Source: an uncultured Tessaracoccus sp. (lineage in GTDB: Bacteria; Actinomycetota; Actinomycetes; Propionibacteriales; Propionibacteriaceae). From it: a stretch of DNA of 7,815 bases. Below, one piece after another: positions 1-7,815 of the stretch. The position numbers and the translations under genes were made by a program. Below the pieces are notes generated by a model, which was given only the letters and a program-made list of their open reading frames with translations, had not been told where the DNA came from and did not search any database. Location of the stretch: assembly GCF_947286155.1 (NCBI RefSeq), contig NZ_CAMYPD010000074.1, forward strand, positions 1 through 7,815, written 5' to 3'. Numbering within the stretch: position 1 is the stretch's first letter; the number at the start of each line of letters is the position of its first letter.

Positions 1-45
1 CAATGTCCTGACACAGAAACGTCACCCATGTCCTGAGACATCACA
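1..45. mobile_element. Probable terminus of an IS481-type insertion sequence
   Basis: Two related blocks, ATGTCCTGACACA (3-15) and ATGTCCTGAGACA (28-40), sit 25 bases apart at the edge of the window. Read on the minus strand the outer end is TGTGATGTCTCAGGACAT (45-28). From memory, TGTG/TGTC-starting ends with repeated 'TCAGGACAT' blocks are typical of actinobacterial IS481-family elements, the repeats being likely transposase-binding sites. No transposase is visible; it would lie left of base 1. The outer boundary is inferred to be near base 45, and no target duplication can be tested. It could instead be a solitary remnant end. Confidence 0.45.
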
Positions 46-180
46 CCGCTCAGTTGCCGCACAGGTTGCCCCTGCCTGGCGGCGGCGGGGCCGGCACCGG
101 AGCCACCCCCGAACCACATCCGACGGGGTCCGCGCCGGGTCGATTGGTGAACCGGCCGCCCACGAGGCGGCCTACCCGAC

Positions 181-186
181 TACCCT
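181..186 (+). promoter_or_regulatory. Probable -10 element of ilvE (leaderless start)
   Basis: TACCCT fits the actinobacterial -10 pattern TANNNT and ends 7 bases before the ilvE ATG at 194. No Shine-Dalgarno-like sequence lies between. This spacing would place the transcription start at or next to the A of the ATG, giving a leaderless mRNA. No convincing -35 box is seen. The inference rests on position and motif only. Confidence 0.45.
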
Positions 187-193
187 TGCGGCC

Positions 194-1273
194 ATGAGCG
201 AATTCGTCCTGCACCGCACCACGTCCCCGACGAGCGAACAGCGCCGAGCGGAGATTCTTGCCAACCCAGTGTTCGGCCACTTCTTCGTCGACCACCAGCT
301 GCTCGCGGAGTACGTGCCGGAGCGCGGCTGGACGAACCAACGCATCGAAGCCATGGGCACCTGGCAGATGCACCCCGCCGCCGCCGTCCTCCACTACGGC
401 CAGGAGATCTTCGAGGGGCTGAAGGCCTACCGCCACGCCGACGGCTCCGTTTGGCTGTTCCGCCCCGACGCGAACGCCGCCCGGTTCGCCCGCTCCGCCA
501 AGCGCTTGGGTATGCCCGTCTTCCCGGAGCAGGACTTCGTCGACGGCATCCGCCAGCTCGTTGAACTCGAACAGGACTGGGTGCCCGACCCCGCCGGCGA
601 GCAGGCCCTCTACATCCGCCCGTTCATGGTGGCCTCCGAGCCTTACCTGGGCGTGCGGCCCGCCTCCGGCTACACCTTCTGCGTGCTCGCCTCCCCCGTC
701 GGCGCGTACTACGACGAGCCCGTCACCCTCTGGCTCACCCCCAACTACACCCGCGCCGCCCCCGGTGGTACCGGCGCCGCGAAATGCGGCGGCAACTACG
801 CCGCGTCGTTGGAAGCCGCCATGGAAGCCGAAGAACACGGCTGCGGCCAGGTGCTGTGGACCGACGGCGCCGAGCGCAAGTACATCGAGGAGTGCGGCAC
901 CATGAACTTCATGTTCATCACCGCCGATGGCACCCTCGTGACGCCGGAACTCACCGGCTCCATCCTCCCCGGCATCACCCGCGATTCCATCCTCAAGCTC
1001 GCCCCACGCCACGGCCTCACCCCAGTGGAGCGACGGGTCACCGTCGAGGAACTCTTCGACGGTGTGCGCTCCGGTGAGATTGTCGAGGCCTTCGCGTGTG
1101 GGACGGCCGCCGTCGTGACGCCCATCGTCGGTTTCAAGGCGCCGGGCGACGTGCATCATGTCGTCGCCGACGGCACCCCCGGCGCCAAGACCGCCGAGAT
1201 TCGTGCGGCGCTGGTGGACATTCAGTACGGTCGTGCTGAAGACCCATTTGGGTGGACGCAGCGCGTCGCCTGA
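194..1273 (+). CDS. ilvE: Branched-chain amino acid aminotransferase IlvE
   Basis: This 359-residue cytoplasmic PLP enzyme (class IV fold) interconverts leucine, isoleucine and valine with their 2-oxo acids, using glutamate/2-oxoglutarate as partner. It catalyses the last step of branched-chain amino acid synthesis. The sequence follows mycobacterial-type IlvE throughout. The PLP-binding lysine is K197 in GTGAAKCGGNYAASL, and the cofactor-ring glutamate lies in YIEECGTMNF (about E233). The family signatures LHYGQEIFEGLKAYR (66-80), TGSILPGITRDS (254-265) and EAFACGTAAVVTP (298-310) are all present. Length is close to the actinobacterial norm (about 360-370), so it looks complete. The ATG at 194 is chosen because the N-terminus fits the family and a -10-like box lies just upstream. 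It stands alone, with no other ilv genes in view, and is followed after 42 bases by an unrelated membrane protein gene. Confidence 0.95.
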   Translation: MSEFVLHRTTSPTSEQRRAEILANPVFGHFFVDHQLLAEYVPERGWTNQRIEAMGTWQMHPAAAVLHYGQEIFEGLKAYRHADGSVWLFRPDANAARFARSAKRLGMPVFPEQDFVDGIRQLVELEQDWVPDPAGEQALYIRPFMVASEPYLGVRPASGYTFCVLASPVGAYYDEPVTLWLTPNYTRAAPGGTGAAKCGGNYAASLEAAMEAEEHGCGQVLWTDGAERKYIEECGTMNFMFITADGTLVTPELTGSILPGITRDSILKLAPRHGLTPVERRVTVEELFDGVRSGEIVEAFACGTAAVVTPIVGFKAPGDVHHVVADGTPGAKTAEIRAALVDIQYGRAEDPFGWTQRVA

Positions 1274-1300
1274 ACCACCTGACTCCGACGAGCCCTGCCC

Positions 1301-1310
1301 GAGGACGGAG
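1301..1310 (+). promoter_or_regulatory. Ribosome binding site for the first membrane protein
   Basis: GAGGACGGAG is purine-rich and ends 5 bases before the ATG at 1316, supporting that start. The gap from the ilvE stop holds no hairpin that looks like a terminator, so read-through from ilvE is possible. Confidence 0.5.
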
Positions 1311-1315
1311 CACGG

Positions 1316-1915
1316 ATGAGTAATCAGCATCACCGGAAGCCGATGGGCGCCTCCGACCCGCAGCCGGGAGCGCCGCGAATGTTGCAGCCGGGCACGGGCC
1401 GATCGAAGACAGCGCCGGCCTCCCTCCTGCGGATCTTCGGCGTCCTGGCGCTCATGATCGGCATGGTGCTCCTCATCTTCGGAGTGTTGAACCTTGTGCG
1501 TCACATTTCCGACGACGTAAATTCGCAGCGCTTCTCAGACTTGACGAGCGTCGTACTGGCGGGCGGGGAGGAACGCACCGTGTGGGTGGAAGGGCCGCCC
1601 TCCGACAACGACGACGAGTACCCGCCGGTGGACGCGTGCCGAGTGCTCGGACCGGACGAGCAACCCGTGACGCTCTCAGCGCAGCCCCGCTCGAAGATGA
1701 CCAACAACGGTGTGACCGCACGCACTGTCGGAACGTTCCAAGCTGGGCCCGCTGGTGGCGAATACACCGTCGAGTGTGATGGACACGAGGGCAGACTCAC
1801 CGATCCACCAGACATCGCGGGACTGGTCAAGTTCGCCTTCTCCATTGTCGGAGGGTTCCTGCTGATCCTCTGGAGCGTGTTCCTGTTCTTGCGTGCAAGG
1901 AGGCGCTTTCGCTGA
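1316..1915 (+). CDS. Two-helix membrane protein with extracytoplasmic domain, paralogue A
   Basis: A 199-residue protein not recognised as a named family. It has a polar, proline-rich N-terminal tail (1-36), a hydrophobic helix (about 37-60), a polar domain (about 62-166), a second helix (about 168-192) and a basic end (RARRRFR). The positive-inside rule places both ends in the cytoplasm and the central domain outside. That domain carries EERTVW (85-90), ACRVL (107-111) and GGEYTVEC (147-154). Its only cysteines, C108 and C154, could form a disulfide. The same signatures in the same order occur in the gene that follows, so the two are paralogues. No enzymatic motif is visible. The lumenal domain looks like a beta-rich module, which is inference. 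It could be envelope-stress, transport-accessory or structural; nothing in the context decides. Confidence 0.8.
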   Translation: MSNQHHRKPMGASDPQPGAPRMLQPGTGRSKTAPASLLRIFGVLALMIGMVLLIFGVLNLVRHISDDVNSQRFSDLTSVVLAGGEERTVWVEGPPSDNDDEYPPVDACRVLGPDEQPVTLSAQPRSKMTNNGVTARTVGTFQAGPAGGEYTVECDGHEGRLTDPPDIAGLVKFAFSIVGGFLLILWSVFLFLRARRRFR

Positions 1916-1928
1916 CGAGGCCAACAGG

Positions 1929-2015
1929 GTTTGCGCGACTGAACGCACGCCAGATGCATATTTTGACCGTGTAAGGCCCGTTTTCGGCATCTGGCGTGCG
2001 CTCAGTCGCGCCAAC
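1929..2015. repeat. Imperfect 29-bp inverted repeat with 29-nt loop
   Basis: Arms 1929-1957 and 1987-2015 are complementary at 27 of 29 positions (mismatches at 1932/2012 and 1943/2001). The core GCGCGACTGA...CGCCAGATGC is answered by GCATCTGGCG...TCAGTCGCGC. The loop, 1958-1986, is comparatively AT-rich. It fills most of the space between the two paralogous membrane protein genes. There is no T-run after the stem, so it is a poor intrinsic terminator, although a transcript could fold into a very stable hairpin. A REP-like or MITE-like intergenic element, or mRNA-processing hairpin, are the likeliest readings. Confidence 0.85.
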
Positions 2016-2056
2016 GCGAGATGCCTGACCCGCTCGCATGCGACAGTGGTACACGC

Positions 2057-2063
2057 AAGGAGG
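2057..2063 (+). promoter_or_regulatory. Strong ribosome binding site deciding the start at 2070
   Basis: AAGGAGG lies 6 bases before the ATG at 2070. The reading frame is open for 59 more codons upstream, to 1893, but that extension crosses the inverted repeat and overlaps the previous gene, so the start at 2070 is preferred. Confidence 0.85.
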
Positions 2064-2069
2064 GAGCCC

Positions 2070-2615
2070 ATGAACCATCCGAACAACCCCCAGTGGCCTG
2101 GACAGCCGCCGCACGAATCGGTCAAGCTCAAGAAACCAGGCACGGGTTTCATGATCTTTGGCAGCGTGCTGATCGTAGTGGCCCTCATCCTCGGCGTCGG
2201 GGGGTTCGTAGGCGGCCTCAGCTTCGCGATCCCCAACTCCGACGAAGTGCAGCGAGTGGATGGCTCCCTCAAGGTCCAGCTGGCCGAAGGCGAAGAACGA
2301 ACGGTGTGGAGACCAGAAGGATCGAACGTAGCGTGCCGTGTACTTGATGAATCGGGCGAACCCGTGGACATGAGGTTGAACGGTTCCCTGAACTTTACGA
2401 ACAGCCAAGGCTCGTTCGTGTCCATCGGCAAATTTGCAGGCAAGGGCGAATACACCGTCGAGTGCGAACATGGCGTCGGCGCAGTGTCCCCGCCACTTGG
2501 CCTGGAAGCCCTGCTTGGTGGGATTGGCGCGCTCCTCCTCGGCCTGTTCGTCGGCTTCGCAGGCGTCGTCGTGCTCATCATCGGGCTGGTTATTCGCGTT
2601 ACCCGACGACGCTAG
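2070..2615 (+). CDS. Two-helix membrane protein with extracytoplasmic domain, paralogue B
   Basis: A 181-residue protein of unknown function related to the upstream gene product. It has a proline-rich cytoplasmic tail (MNHPNNPQWPGQPPHES), a first helix (about 26-51), an external polar domain (52-142), a second helix (about 144-176) and a basic C-terminus (RVTRRR). Shared signatures are EGEERTVW (73-80), ACRVL (88-92) and GEYTVEC (126-132), with the same two cysteines (C89, C132). A 20-base stretch in the GEYTVE coding region (2445-2464) is identical to 1757-1776 in paralogue A, while the tails and helices have diverged. This indicates an old duplication under selection on the external domain. 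Its strong Shine-Dalgarno site and the hairpin upstream suggest expression tuned separately from paralogue A. It converges on the lipoprotein gene, 24 bases away, with no evident terminator between. Confidence 0.8.
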   Translation: MNHPNNPQWPGQPPHESVKLKKPGTGFMIFGSVLIVVALILGVGGFVGGLSFAIPNSDEVQRVDGSLKVQLAEGEERTVWRPEGSNVACRVLDESGEPVDMRLNGSLNFTNSQGSFVSIGKFAGKGEYTVECEHGVGAVSPPLGLEALLGGIGALLLGLFVGFAGVVVLIIGLVIRVTRRR

Positions 2616-2639
2616 CCCCCGCTTAACTCACCTCCCGCG

Positions 2640-3104
2640 CTAGTGCGTGGCGAACGCGTCCTTCATCTCCTCGGGCCCCCAGGCGAGCACCTGCACGCCC
2701 GCGTCGGCCTCGAGGCGAACGGCCATGCCCCGCCCCACCCAGACGGTGACCTTGCCGGAGTGGGCATATCGCTCGTAGCGTGCCTCATCGGCACTTCCTT
2801 CGACGGCGCTCCTCACGGCCGCGGGGTCGTCGTCGGTCATCACGAGCATTGCTTCCGTGCTCGCGGTGACGCGCGCGTCGGCCGGCACCCGGACGCCCTC
2901 GGGCACGAGCACCGACTGGGTACCGACGGTGATGGTGTCGAGTTCGATCTCGGAGGCGAAGTCCTCATTCCACGCCCTGGATGGGTGGGGTAGCGACGCC
3001 TGAGGATGCGACGGGGCAGAGCTCATCGTCGCGGTGGGCGCACCGCACGCGACGAGCGCCGCGCAGCAGCACCCCGCGAAGATCGGACGCACCAGTCGCA
3101 TCAT
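2640..3104 (-). CDS. Small secreted lipoprotein, function unknown
   Basis: A 154-residue predicted lipoprotein. The N-terminus MMRLVRPIF is followed by a hydrophobic stretch and the lipobox LVAC at residues 17-20, so signal peptidase II would cleave before C20 and the mature protein would be anchored to the outer face of the membrane. A low-complexity Ser/Pro/Ala linker (about 21-45) leads to a compact domain of about 105 residues rich in Val, Glu and Ala, with no recognised motif. The segment TVWVGRGMAVRLEADAGVQV looks like beta strands, which is inference. The gene lies 73 bases downstream of mshB on the same strand, but a -10-like box just before its start suggests its own promoter. A second ATG follows immediately (3101). 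No link to mycothiol can be shown. Confidence 0.75.
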   Translation of the reverse strand: MMRLVRPIFAGCCCAALVACGAPTATMSSAPSHPQASLPHPSRAWNEDFASEIELDTITVGTQSVLVPEGVRVPADARVTASTEAMLVMTDDDPAAVRSAVEGSADEARYERYAHSGKVTVWVGRGMAVRLEADAGVQVLAWGPEEMKDAFATH

Positions 3105-3110
3105 GCAGCC

Positions 3111-3116
3111 AGTGTA
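3111..3116 (-). promoter_or_regulatory. Probable -10 element of the lipoprotein gene (leaderless start)
   Basis: On the minus strand TACACT ends 6 bases before the ATG at 3104. It fits TANNNT, and no Shine-Dalgarno sequence is present. This matches the arrangement before ilvE and mshB. The -35 region is GC-rich and unrecognisable; it includes the self-complementary GGGGCCCC at 3130-3137. Confidence 0.5.
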
Positions 3117-3177
3117 GGCAGCCGCCGAAGGGGCCCCTGAGCAGGCCGACTCCCCGCAGCGTCAGGGCAGCGAACCG

Positions 3178-4065
3178 CTACAGCTCCAGCCCGGCGAACA
3201 GGTCGTCGTGCGGAATATCCGACGGTGGGAAAGGCACGCCGGACGCGTAGACGTACGCCTCTCCGGCGCCATCCAGCTGATTCACCATGCCGTGGAAGCG
3301 CCAGAACACGTCGTCCATATTCACCTGGCTCGGGTGCGAGCCGAGCGCCTTGCGGGTGACGTCGTAGAACTCCCCGATGGGCACCACGCAGACGATGTCG
3401 CGCTCGGGCGGGCCGAACGAATCCGGGTAGCGCTCAACGCCGTCGAAGAGGTCGGGGAATTCCTTCTTGGCAAGCGGATACGCCTTCTTCCACATCATGG
3501 TGTTGTGGACGCTCCACACCATCCGCGACACCGTCCATGGCTCGCCCAGATCGGGGCGATGCGCTGCGGTGCCTGCCAGCGCGACGGCGTACGTCGCCAC
3601 GCGGTGGGCCTGGATGTGGTCTGGGTGACCGTAGCCACCGAACGGGTTGTAGGTGGAGACCACCTGGGGCTTGCGGTCACGAATGATCTCGACGAGGAAG
3701 TTCGCCGCCTCGAGTAAGTCCGCATGCCAGAAGGCATTGCTGGGGGAGATGTCGGGCACGATGACGGTGCCGTCGGGGGAGCGGTCCATGCCGGTGTCGT
3801 GGTAGCGACCGGCGCCGCCGAGGAACACCTGGTCGGTGAGCCCCATGTGCGCCATCGCCTGCCCGAGTTCGGCGATGCGGTGCTCGCCCAGCTCGGTCTC
3901 GGAGAGATGTTCGAGTTCGGGCACCAAGATCTCGCCGCGCTCGCCCAACGTACAGGTCACCAGCGTGACCTGCGCACCAGCGGCGCAGTAGCGCGCGATG
4001 GTGGCGGAGGACTGGCTGGACTCGTCGTCGGGGTGCGCATGCACGAGAAGTAGGCGTCGATTCAC
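3178..4065 (-). CDS. mshB: Mycothiol biosynthesis deacetylase MshB (PIG-L family)
   Basis: A 295-residue zinc-dependent deacetylase of the PIG-L/LmbE fold. MshB converts N-acetyl-glucosaminyl-inositol to glucosaminyl-inositol, the second enzymatic step of mycothiol synthesis, in the cytoplasm. The signatures are HAHPDDES near the N-terminus (zinc ligands H11 and D14, catalytic D13), TCTLGERGEIL, LGGAGRYHDTGM, and GGYGHPDHIQAH with H147 and H150. The GGAGR..D.GM and GGYGHPDH blocks resemble MshB more than the mycothiol conjugate amidase Mca, although the C-terminal DDLFAGLEL ending occurs in both. The GTG at 4065 is chosen because TATGAT ends 7 bases before it and the protein then begins VNRRLLLVHAHPDDE as in known MshB. 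In-frame alternatives are ATG 4077 and TTG 4113, neither with a Shine-Dalgarno site. It is divergent from glgX. Confidence 0.9.
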   Translation of the reverse strand: MNRRLLLVHAHPDDESSQSSATIARYCAAGAQVTLVTCTLGERGEILVPELEHLSETELGEHRIAELGQAMAHMGLTDQVFLGGAGRYHDTGMDRSPDGTVIVPDISPSNAFWHADLLEAANFLVEIIRDRKPQVVSTYNPFGGYGHPDHIQAHRVATYAVALAGTAAHRPDLGEPWTVSRMVWSVHNTMMWKKAYPLAKKEFPDLFDGVERYPDSFGPPERDIVCVVPIGEFYDVTRKALGSHPSQVNMDDVFWRFHGMVNQLDGAGEAYVYASGVPFPPSDIPHDDLFAGLEL

Positions 4066-4072
4066 GCATCGA

Positions 4073-4078
4073 ATCATA
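4073..4078 (-). promoter_or_regulatory. Probable -10 element of mshB (leaderless start)
   Basis: TATGAT on the minus strand is one base from the consensus TATAAT and ends 7 bases before the GTG at 4065. A weak -35 candidate, TTGGAT (4103-4098), lies 19 bases upstream. If this promoter is real, the longer in-frame starts at 4077 and 4113 are excluded because they lie within or upstream of the promoter. Confidence 0.6.
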
Positions 4079-4179
4079 GGCACGTCGGGGGCGCACCATC
4101 CAACCTCGTTCAAGTATTTGAGAAAGACCGCGCCGCGCTATTGGCCAGGCGTGCGCCCTCGCACGGCAATGTTGAACGT

Positions 4180-4190
4180 TTGGTTACCAA
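4180..4190. promoter_or_regulatory. Small palindrome in the mshB-glgX divergent region
   Basis: TTGGTTACCAA is a perfect inverted repeat around a central base (TTGGT-T-ACCAA), placed between two divergent genes, about 60 bases before glgX. It could be a regulator's operator. Its short length allows chance occurrence, and no regulator gene is nearby. Confidence 0.25.
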
Positions 4191-4240
4191 CAGCCACGCC
4201 GGGCGTCGCCAACGAGCGGGTTGCGACAACTTGAGGCAAG

Positions 4241-6589
<2,349 letters not shown>

Positions 6590-6624
6590 GGGAAGAGCCG
6601 TCGGCGCCGAAGGAGATTGGCCTT

Positions 6625-7568
6625 AGGGGCGGCGGAGTCGTTGCCGGTGGCTTCGAGCCGTTCGATCCATTTGAAGACGAGGCGGCCAAATGGTGCTTGT
6701 TCTTCTTCTGGGATGCCTGGTTGGAGGTCGCCGTAGTGGAAGTCTGCGGTGAAGTCTTGGTCTTCGGGCCGGAAGCGTAGGATCATGCGGTCGGGGATTC
6801 GGTCTGGTTGGGATTCGTCGTAGAGCCCGTACCAGCAGTCGAGTTGTTGGCGGTAGAGGCTTCGGAGGGTGTCTTCGTCGTAGTCGAAACCGTCGAGTAC
6901 TTTGTGTAGGTCGTGTACGAGGTAAGGCTTGCCGTTGATGCGATAGATGGTGGCCGGGGCAGCGGATCTGGTGCCGTTGGATTGGATGTGGAGCCAGAGG
7001 GTCTCGATTTGTGGTGAGTTGTTGGCGTAGTCGTAGGCGTCCCAGACGAAGTGGGGTGCGTATTTTTCGAAGGCGTCTTGGAAGCTCATGGTGTGGTGGG
7101 TTAGGGGGCGGCGGAGTCGTTGCCGGTGGCTTCGAGCCGTTCGACCCACTTCTTTATGATGACGCGTGGTGCGGATTTCTCTTCTTCTGGGATGCCTGGT
7201 TGGAGGTCGCCGTAGTAGAAGTCTGCGGTGAAGTCTTGATCTTCGGGCCGGAACCGTAGGATCATGCGGTCAGGGACCTGGTCTGGTTGGGACTCGTCGT
7301 AGAGCCCGAACCAACAGTCGATTTGCTGGCGGTAGAAGGATCGCATCTGCTCATCGTCGTACTTGAAATCGTCTAGTGCTTCGTCGAGGTCATGGGCGAG
7401 GTAGAGTTTGCCGTTGATGCGATAGATAGTAGCTGTAGTGGCGGATTTGGTGCCGTTGGATTCGATGTGGAGCCAGAGCATCTCGATTTGGGGTGAGTTG
7501 TTGGCGTAGTCGTAGGCGTCCCAGATGAAGTGGGGCGCGTATTCTTCGAAAGCATCTTGGAAACTCAT
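6625..7568 (-). repeat. Tandem duplication of the immunity gene
   Basis: Bases 7104-7568 and 6625-7089 are two direct copies of a 465-base coding unit separated only by a stop codon and an 11-base spacer. The divergence is uneven. The last 15 codons and residues 98-130 are almost identical, including synonymous positions at the 3' end. Residues 61-80 and 131-139 differ strongly. This patchwork suggests duplication followed by diversification, or partial gene conversion. Confidence 0.9.
7101..7568 (-). CDS. EsaG/YezG-like (DUF600) immunity protein, intact copy
   Basis: A 155-residue acidic cytoplasmic protein assigned to the YezG/EsaG (DUF600, PF04634) immunity family by pattern. It has an N-terminal helix (MSFQDAFEEYAPHF), a strand segment ending in LWLHI, a central helical stretch (about 60-90), and the hallmark MILRFRPEDQDFTADFYYGDL (102-122), which matches the family's 'strand, acidic turn, FD.DY.DL' ending. 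EsaG proteins bind and neutralise the EsaD/EssD nuclease inside the producer. The length fits the family (about 150-165). The gene starts 11 bases after the toxin stop. AGGA (7581-7578), overlapping that stop, is a plausible Shine-Dalgarno site 9 bases from the ATG, suggesting coupled translation. Identification rests on recalled family features and on the toxin neighbour. It is less GC-rich than glgX, consistent with an acquired cassette. Confidence 0.8.
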   Translation of the reverse strand: MSFQDAFEEYAPHFIWDAYDYANNSPQIEMLWLHIESNGTKSATTATIYRINGKLYLAHDLDEALDDFKYDDEQMRSFYRQQIDCWFGLYDESQPDQVPDRMILRFRPEDQDFTADFYYGDLQPGIPEEEKSAPRVIIKKWVERLEATGNDSAAP

Positions 7569-7577
7569 ACTCAGGAT

Positions 7578-7581
7578 TCCT
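7578..7581 (-). promoter_or_regulatory. Shine-Dalgarno site of the intact immunity gene, overlapping the toxin stop
   Basis: AGGA on the minus strand overlaps two bases of the toxin TAG and sits 9 bases before the ATG at 7568. It lies inside the small inverted repeat AGGATTCCT (7573-7581, plus strand). Ribosomes finishing the toxin would open this site, keeping immunity coupled to toxin synthesis. The downstream copy lacks an equivalent. Confidence 0.45.
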
Positions 7582-7815
7582 AAAAGTTGACGATGGGGTG
7601 GGATGGCTGGGCTTTCCCGTCGATGATTTCTGTGATTTCGAAGCCGATGGGGCGTAGTCCGTTTTTGTCGTAGAGGATGTCGATGTCGACGTCGAAGACT
7701 TCACCGGCCTTGAGGCGGTTGGCCCAATCGTTTTCGATCTTTTTCATGTCTGACAGGTTGACGTTGTCGAGTTGTGCGACGATGTTGTCTAGTCTGCCAG
7801 AGCCGCCGAAGATGT
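7580..7815 (-). CDS. C-terminal end of an EssD/EsaD-like nuclease toxin (partial)
   Basis: The frame is open from the right edge to the TAG at 7582-7580, giving 77 complete codons of the C-terminus of a longer protein. It begins IFGGSGRLDNIVAQ and continues with KKIENDWANRLKAG, VDIDILYDKNGLRPIGFEI and IIDGKAQPSHPIVNF. This follows the Endonuclea_NS_2 (PF13930) domain of S. aureus EssD/EsaD: FGGSG..DN.V.Q, then a helix with E..WA..LK.G, V.V.I...Y....RP..FE, and a final IDG segment. The Asn in LDNIVAQ matches the metal-site region of beta-beta-alpha-metal nucleases. The catalytic D-G-H motif would lie just beyond the window, so activity cannot be judged. The N-terminal delivery domain (LXG, WXG100-like or other) is also out of view. 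Two immunity genes follow at once. The protein would be a secreted DNase used against competitors, by inference. Confidence 0.82.
   Translation of the reverse strand, partial: IFGGSGRLDNIVAQLDNVNLSDMKKIENDWANRLKAGEVFDVDIDILYDKNGLRPIGFEITEIIDGKAQPSHPIVNF

Noticed and set aside
50..1504. 484-codon open frame on the minus strand antisense to ilvE
   Set aside because: It is a GC-rich shadow frame. The opposite strand carries a clear IlvE with all motifs, and the antisense translation is low-complexity Gly/Val/Arg-rich.
2034..2043. TCGCATGCGA palindrome upstream of the second membrane protein gene as an operator
   Set aside because: It is only ten bases, with no second copy and no regulator nearby, so chance is adequate.
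1893..2069. N-terminal extension of the second membrane protein to 1893
   Set aside because: It would cross the inverted repeat and overlap the preceding gene. The AAGGAGG site six bases before ATG 2070 decides the start.
6601..6610. TCGGCGCCGA as a terminator between glgX and the immunity gene
   Set aside because: It is a perfect 10-base palindrome, but it has no loop and no T-run on either strand, and such GC palindromes are common in this DNA.
7390..7704. 104-codon minus-strand open frame rich in Ser/Thr over the toxin-immunity junction
   Set aside because: It is out of frame with both the nuclease tail and the immunity gene, which have family-like sequences. The Ser/Thr run is a frame-shifted reading of the toxin's Asp/Val/Ile codons.

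Overview
The window is high-GC DNA from an actinomycete (Actinomycetota). The main support is a mycothiol-pathway deacetylase (mshB), a thiol system restricted to that phylum, together with strongly GC-biased codon use in the first 6.6 kb and three genes whose start codon lies 6-7 bases after a -10-like hexamer, the actinobacterial leaderless-transcript pattern. The genus cannot be fixed from the sequence; a Propionibacteriales-type host is only a guess.

Layout. Bases 1-45 look like the terminus of an IS481-type insertion sequence whose body lies outside the window. Next comes ilvE (branched-chain aminotransferase, plus strand), followed by two plus-strand genes for related two-helix membrane proteins of unknown function. 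These are separated by an imperfect 29-bp inverted repeat. Convergent to them lies a minus-strand pair: mshB, and downstream of it a small lipoprotein gene with its own probable leaderless promoter. Divergent from mshB is glgX (CBM48-GH13 glycogen debranching enzyme, plus strand).

The right end, 6361-7815, is on the minus strand, is visibly less GC-rich, and is an accessory toxin-immunity module. It begins at the right edge with the last 77 codons of a nuclease toxin resembling EssD/EsaD (Endonuclea_NS_2). Two tandem EsaG/YezG-like (DUF600) immunity genes follow, both with an aligned body of 155 residues and about 78% identical in protein. Each starts 11 bases after the preceding stop, so the three genes probably form one operon. 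The upstream immunity copy is intact. The downstream copy has one G fewer in a G-run at its end, which removes the shared stop codon; its frame runs 87 further codons antisense through the 3' end of glgX. The layout resembles the Staphylococcus aureus esaD-esaG loci, where immunity genes are also multiplied behind the toxin.

Housekeeping metabolism (amino acids, mycothiol, glycogen) therefore abuts an interbacterial-competition cassette on the right, with possible mobile-element debris on the left.
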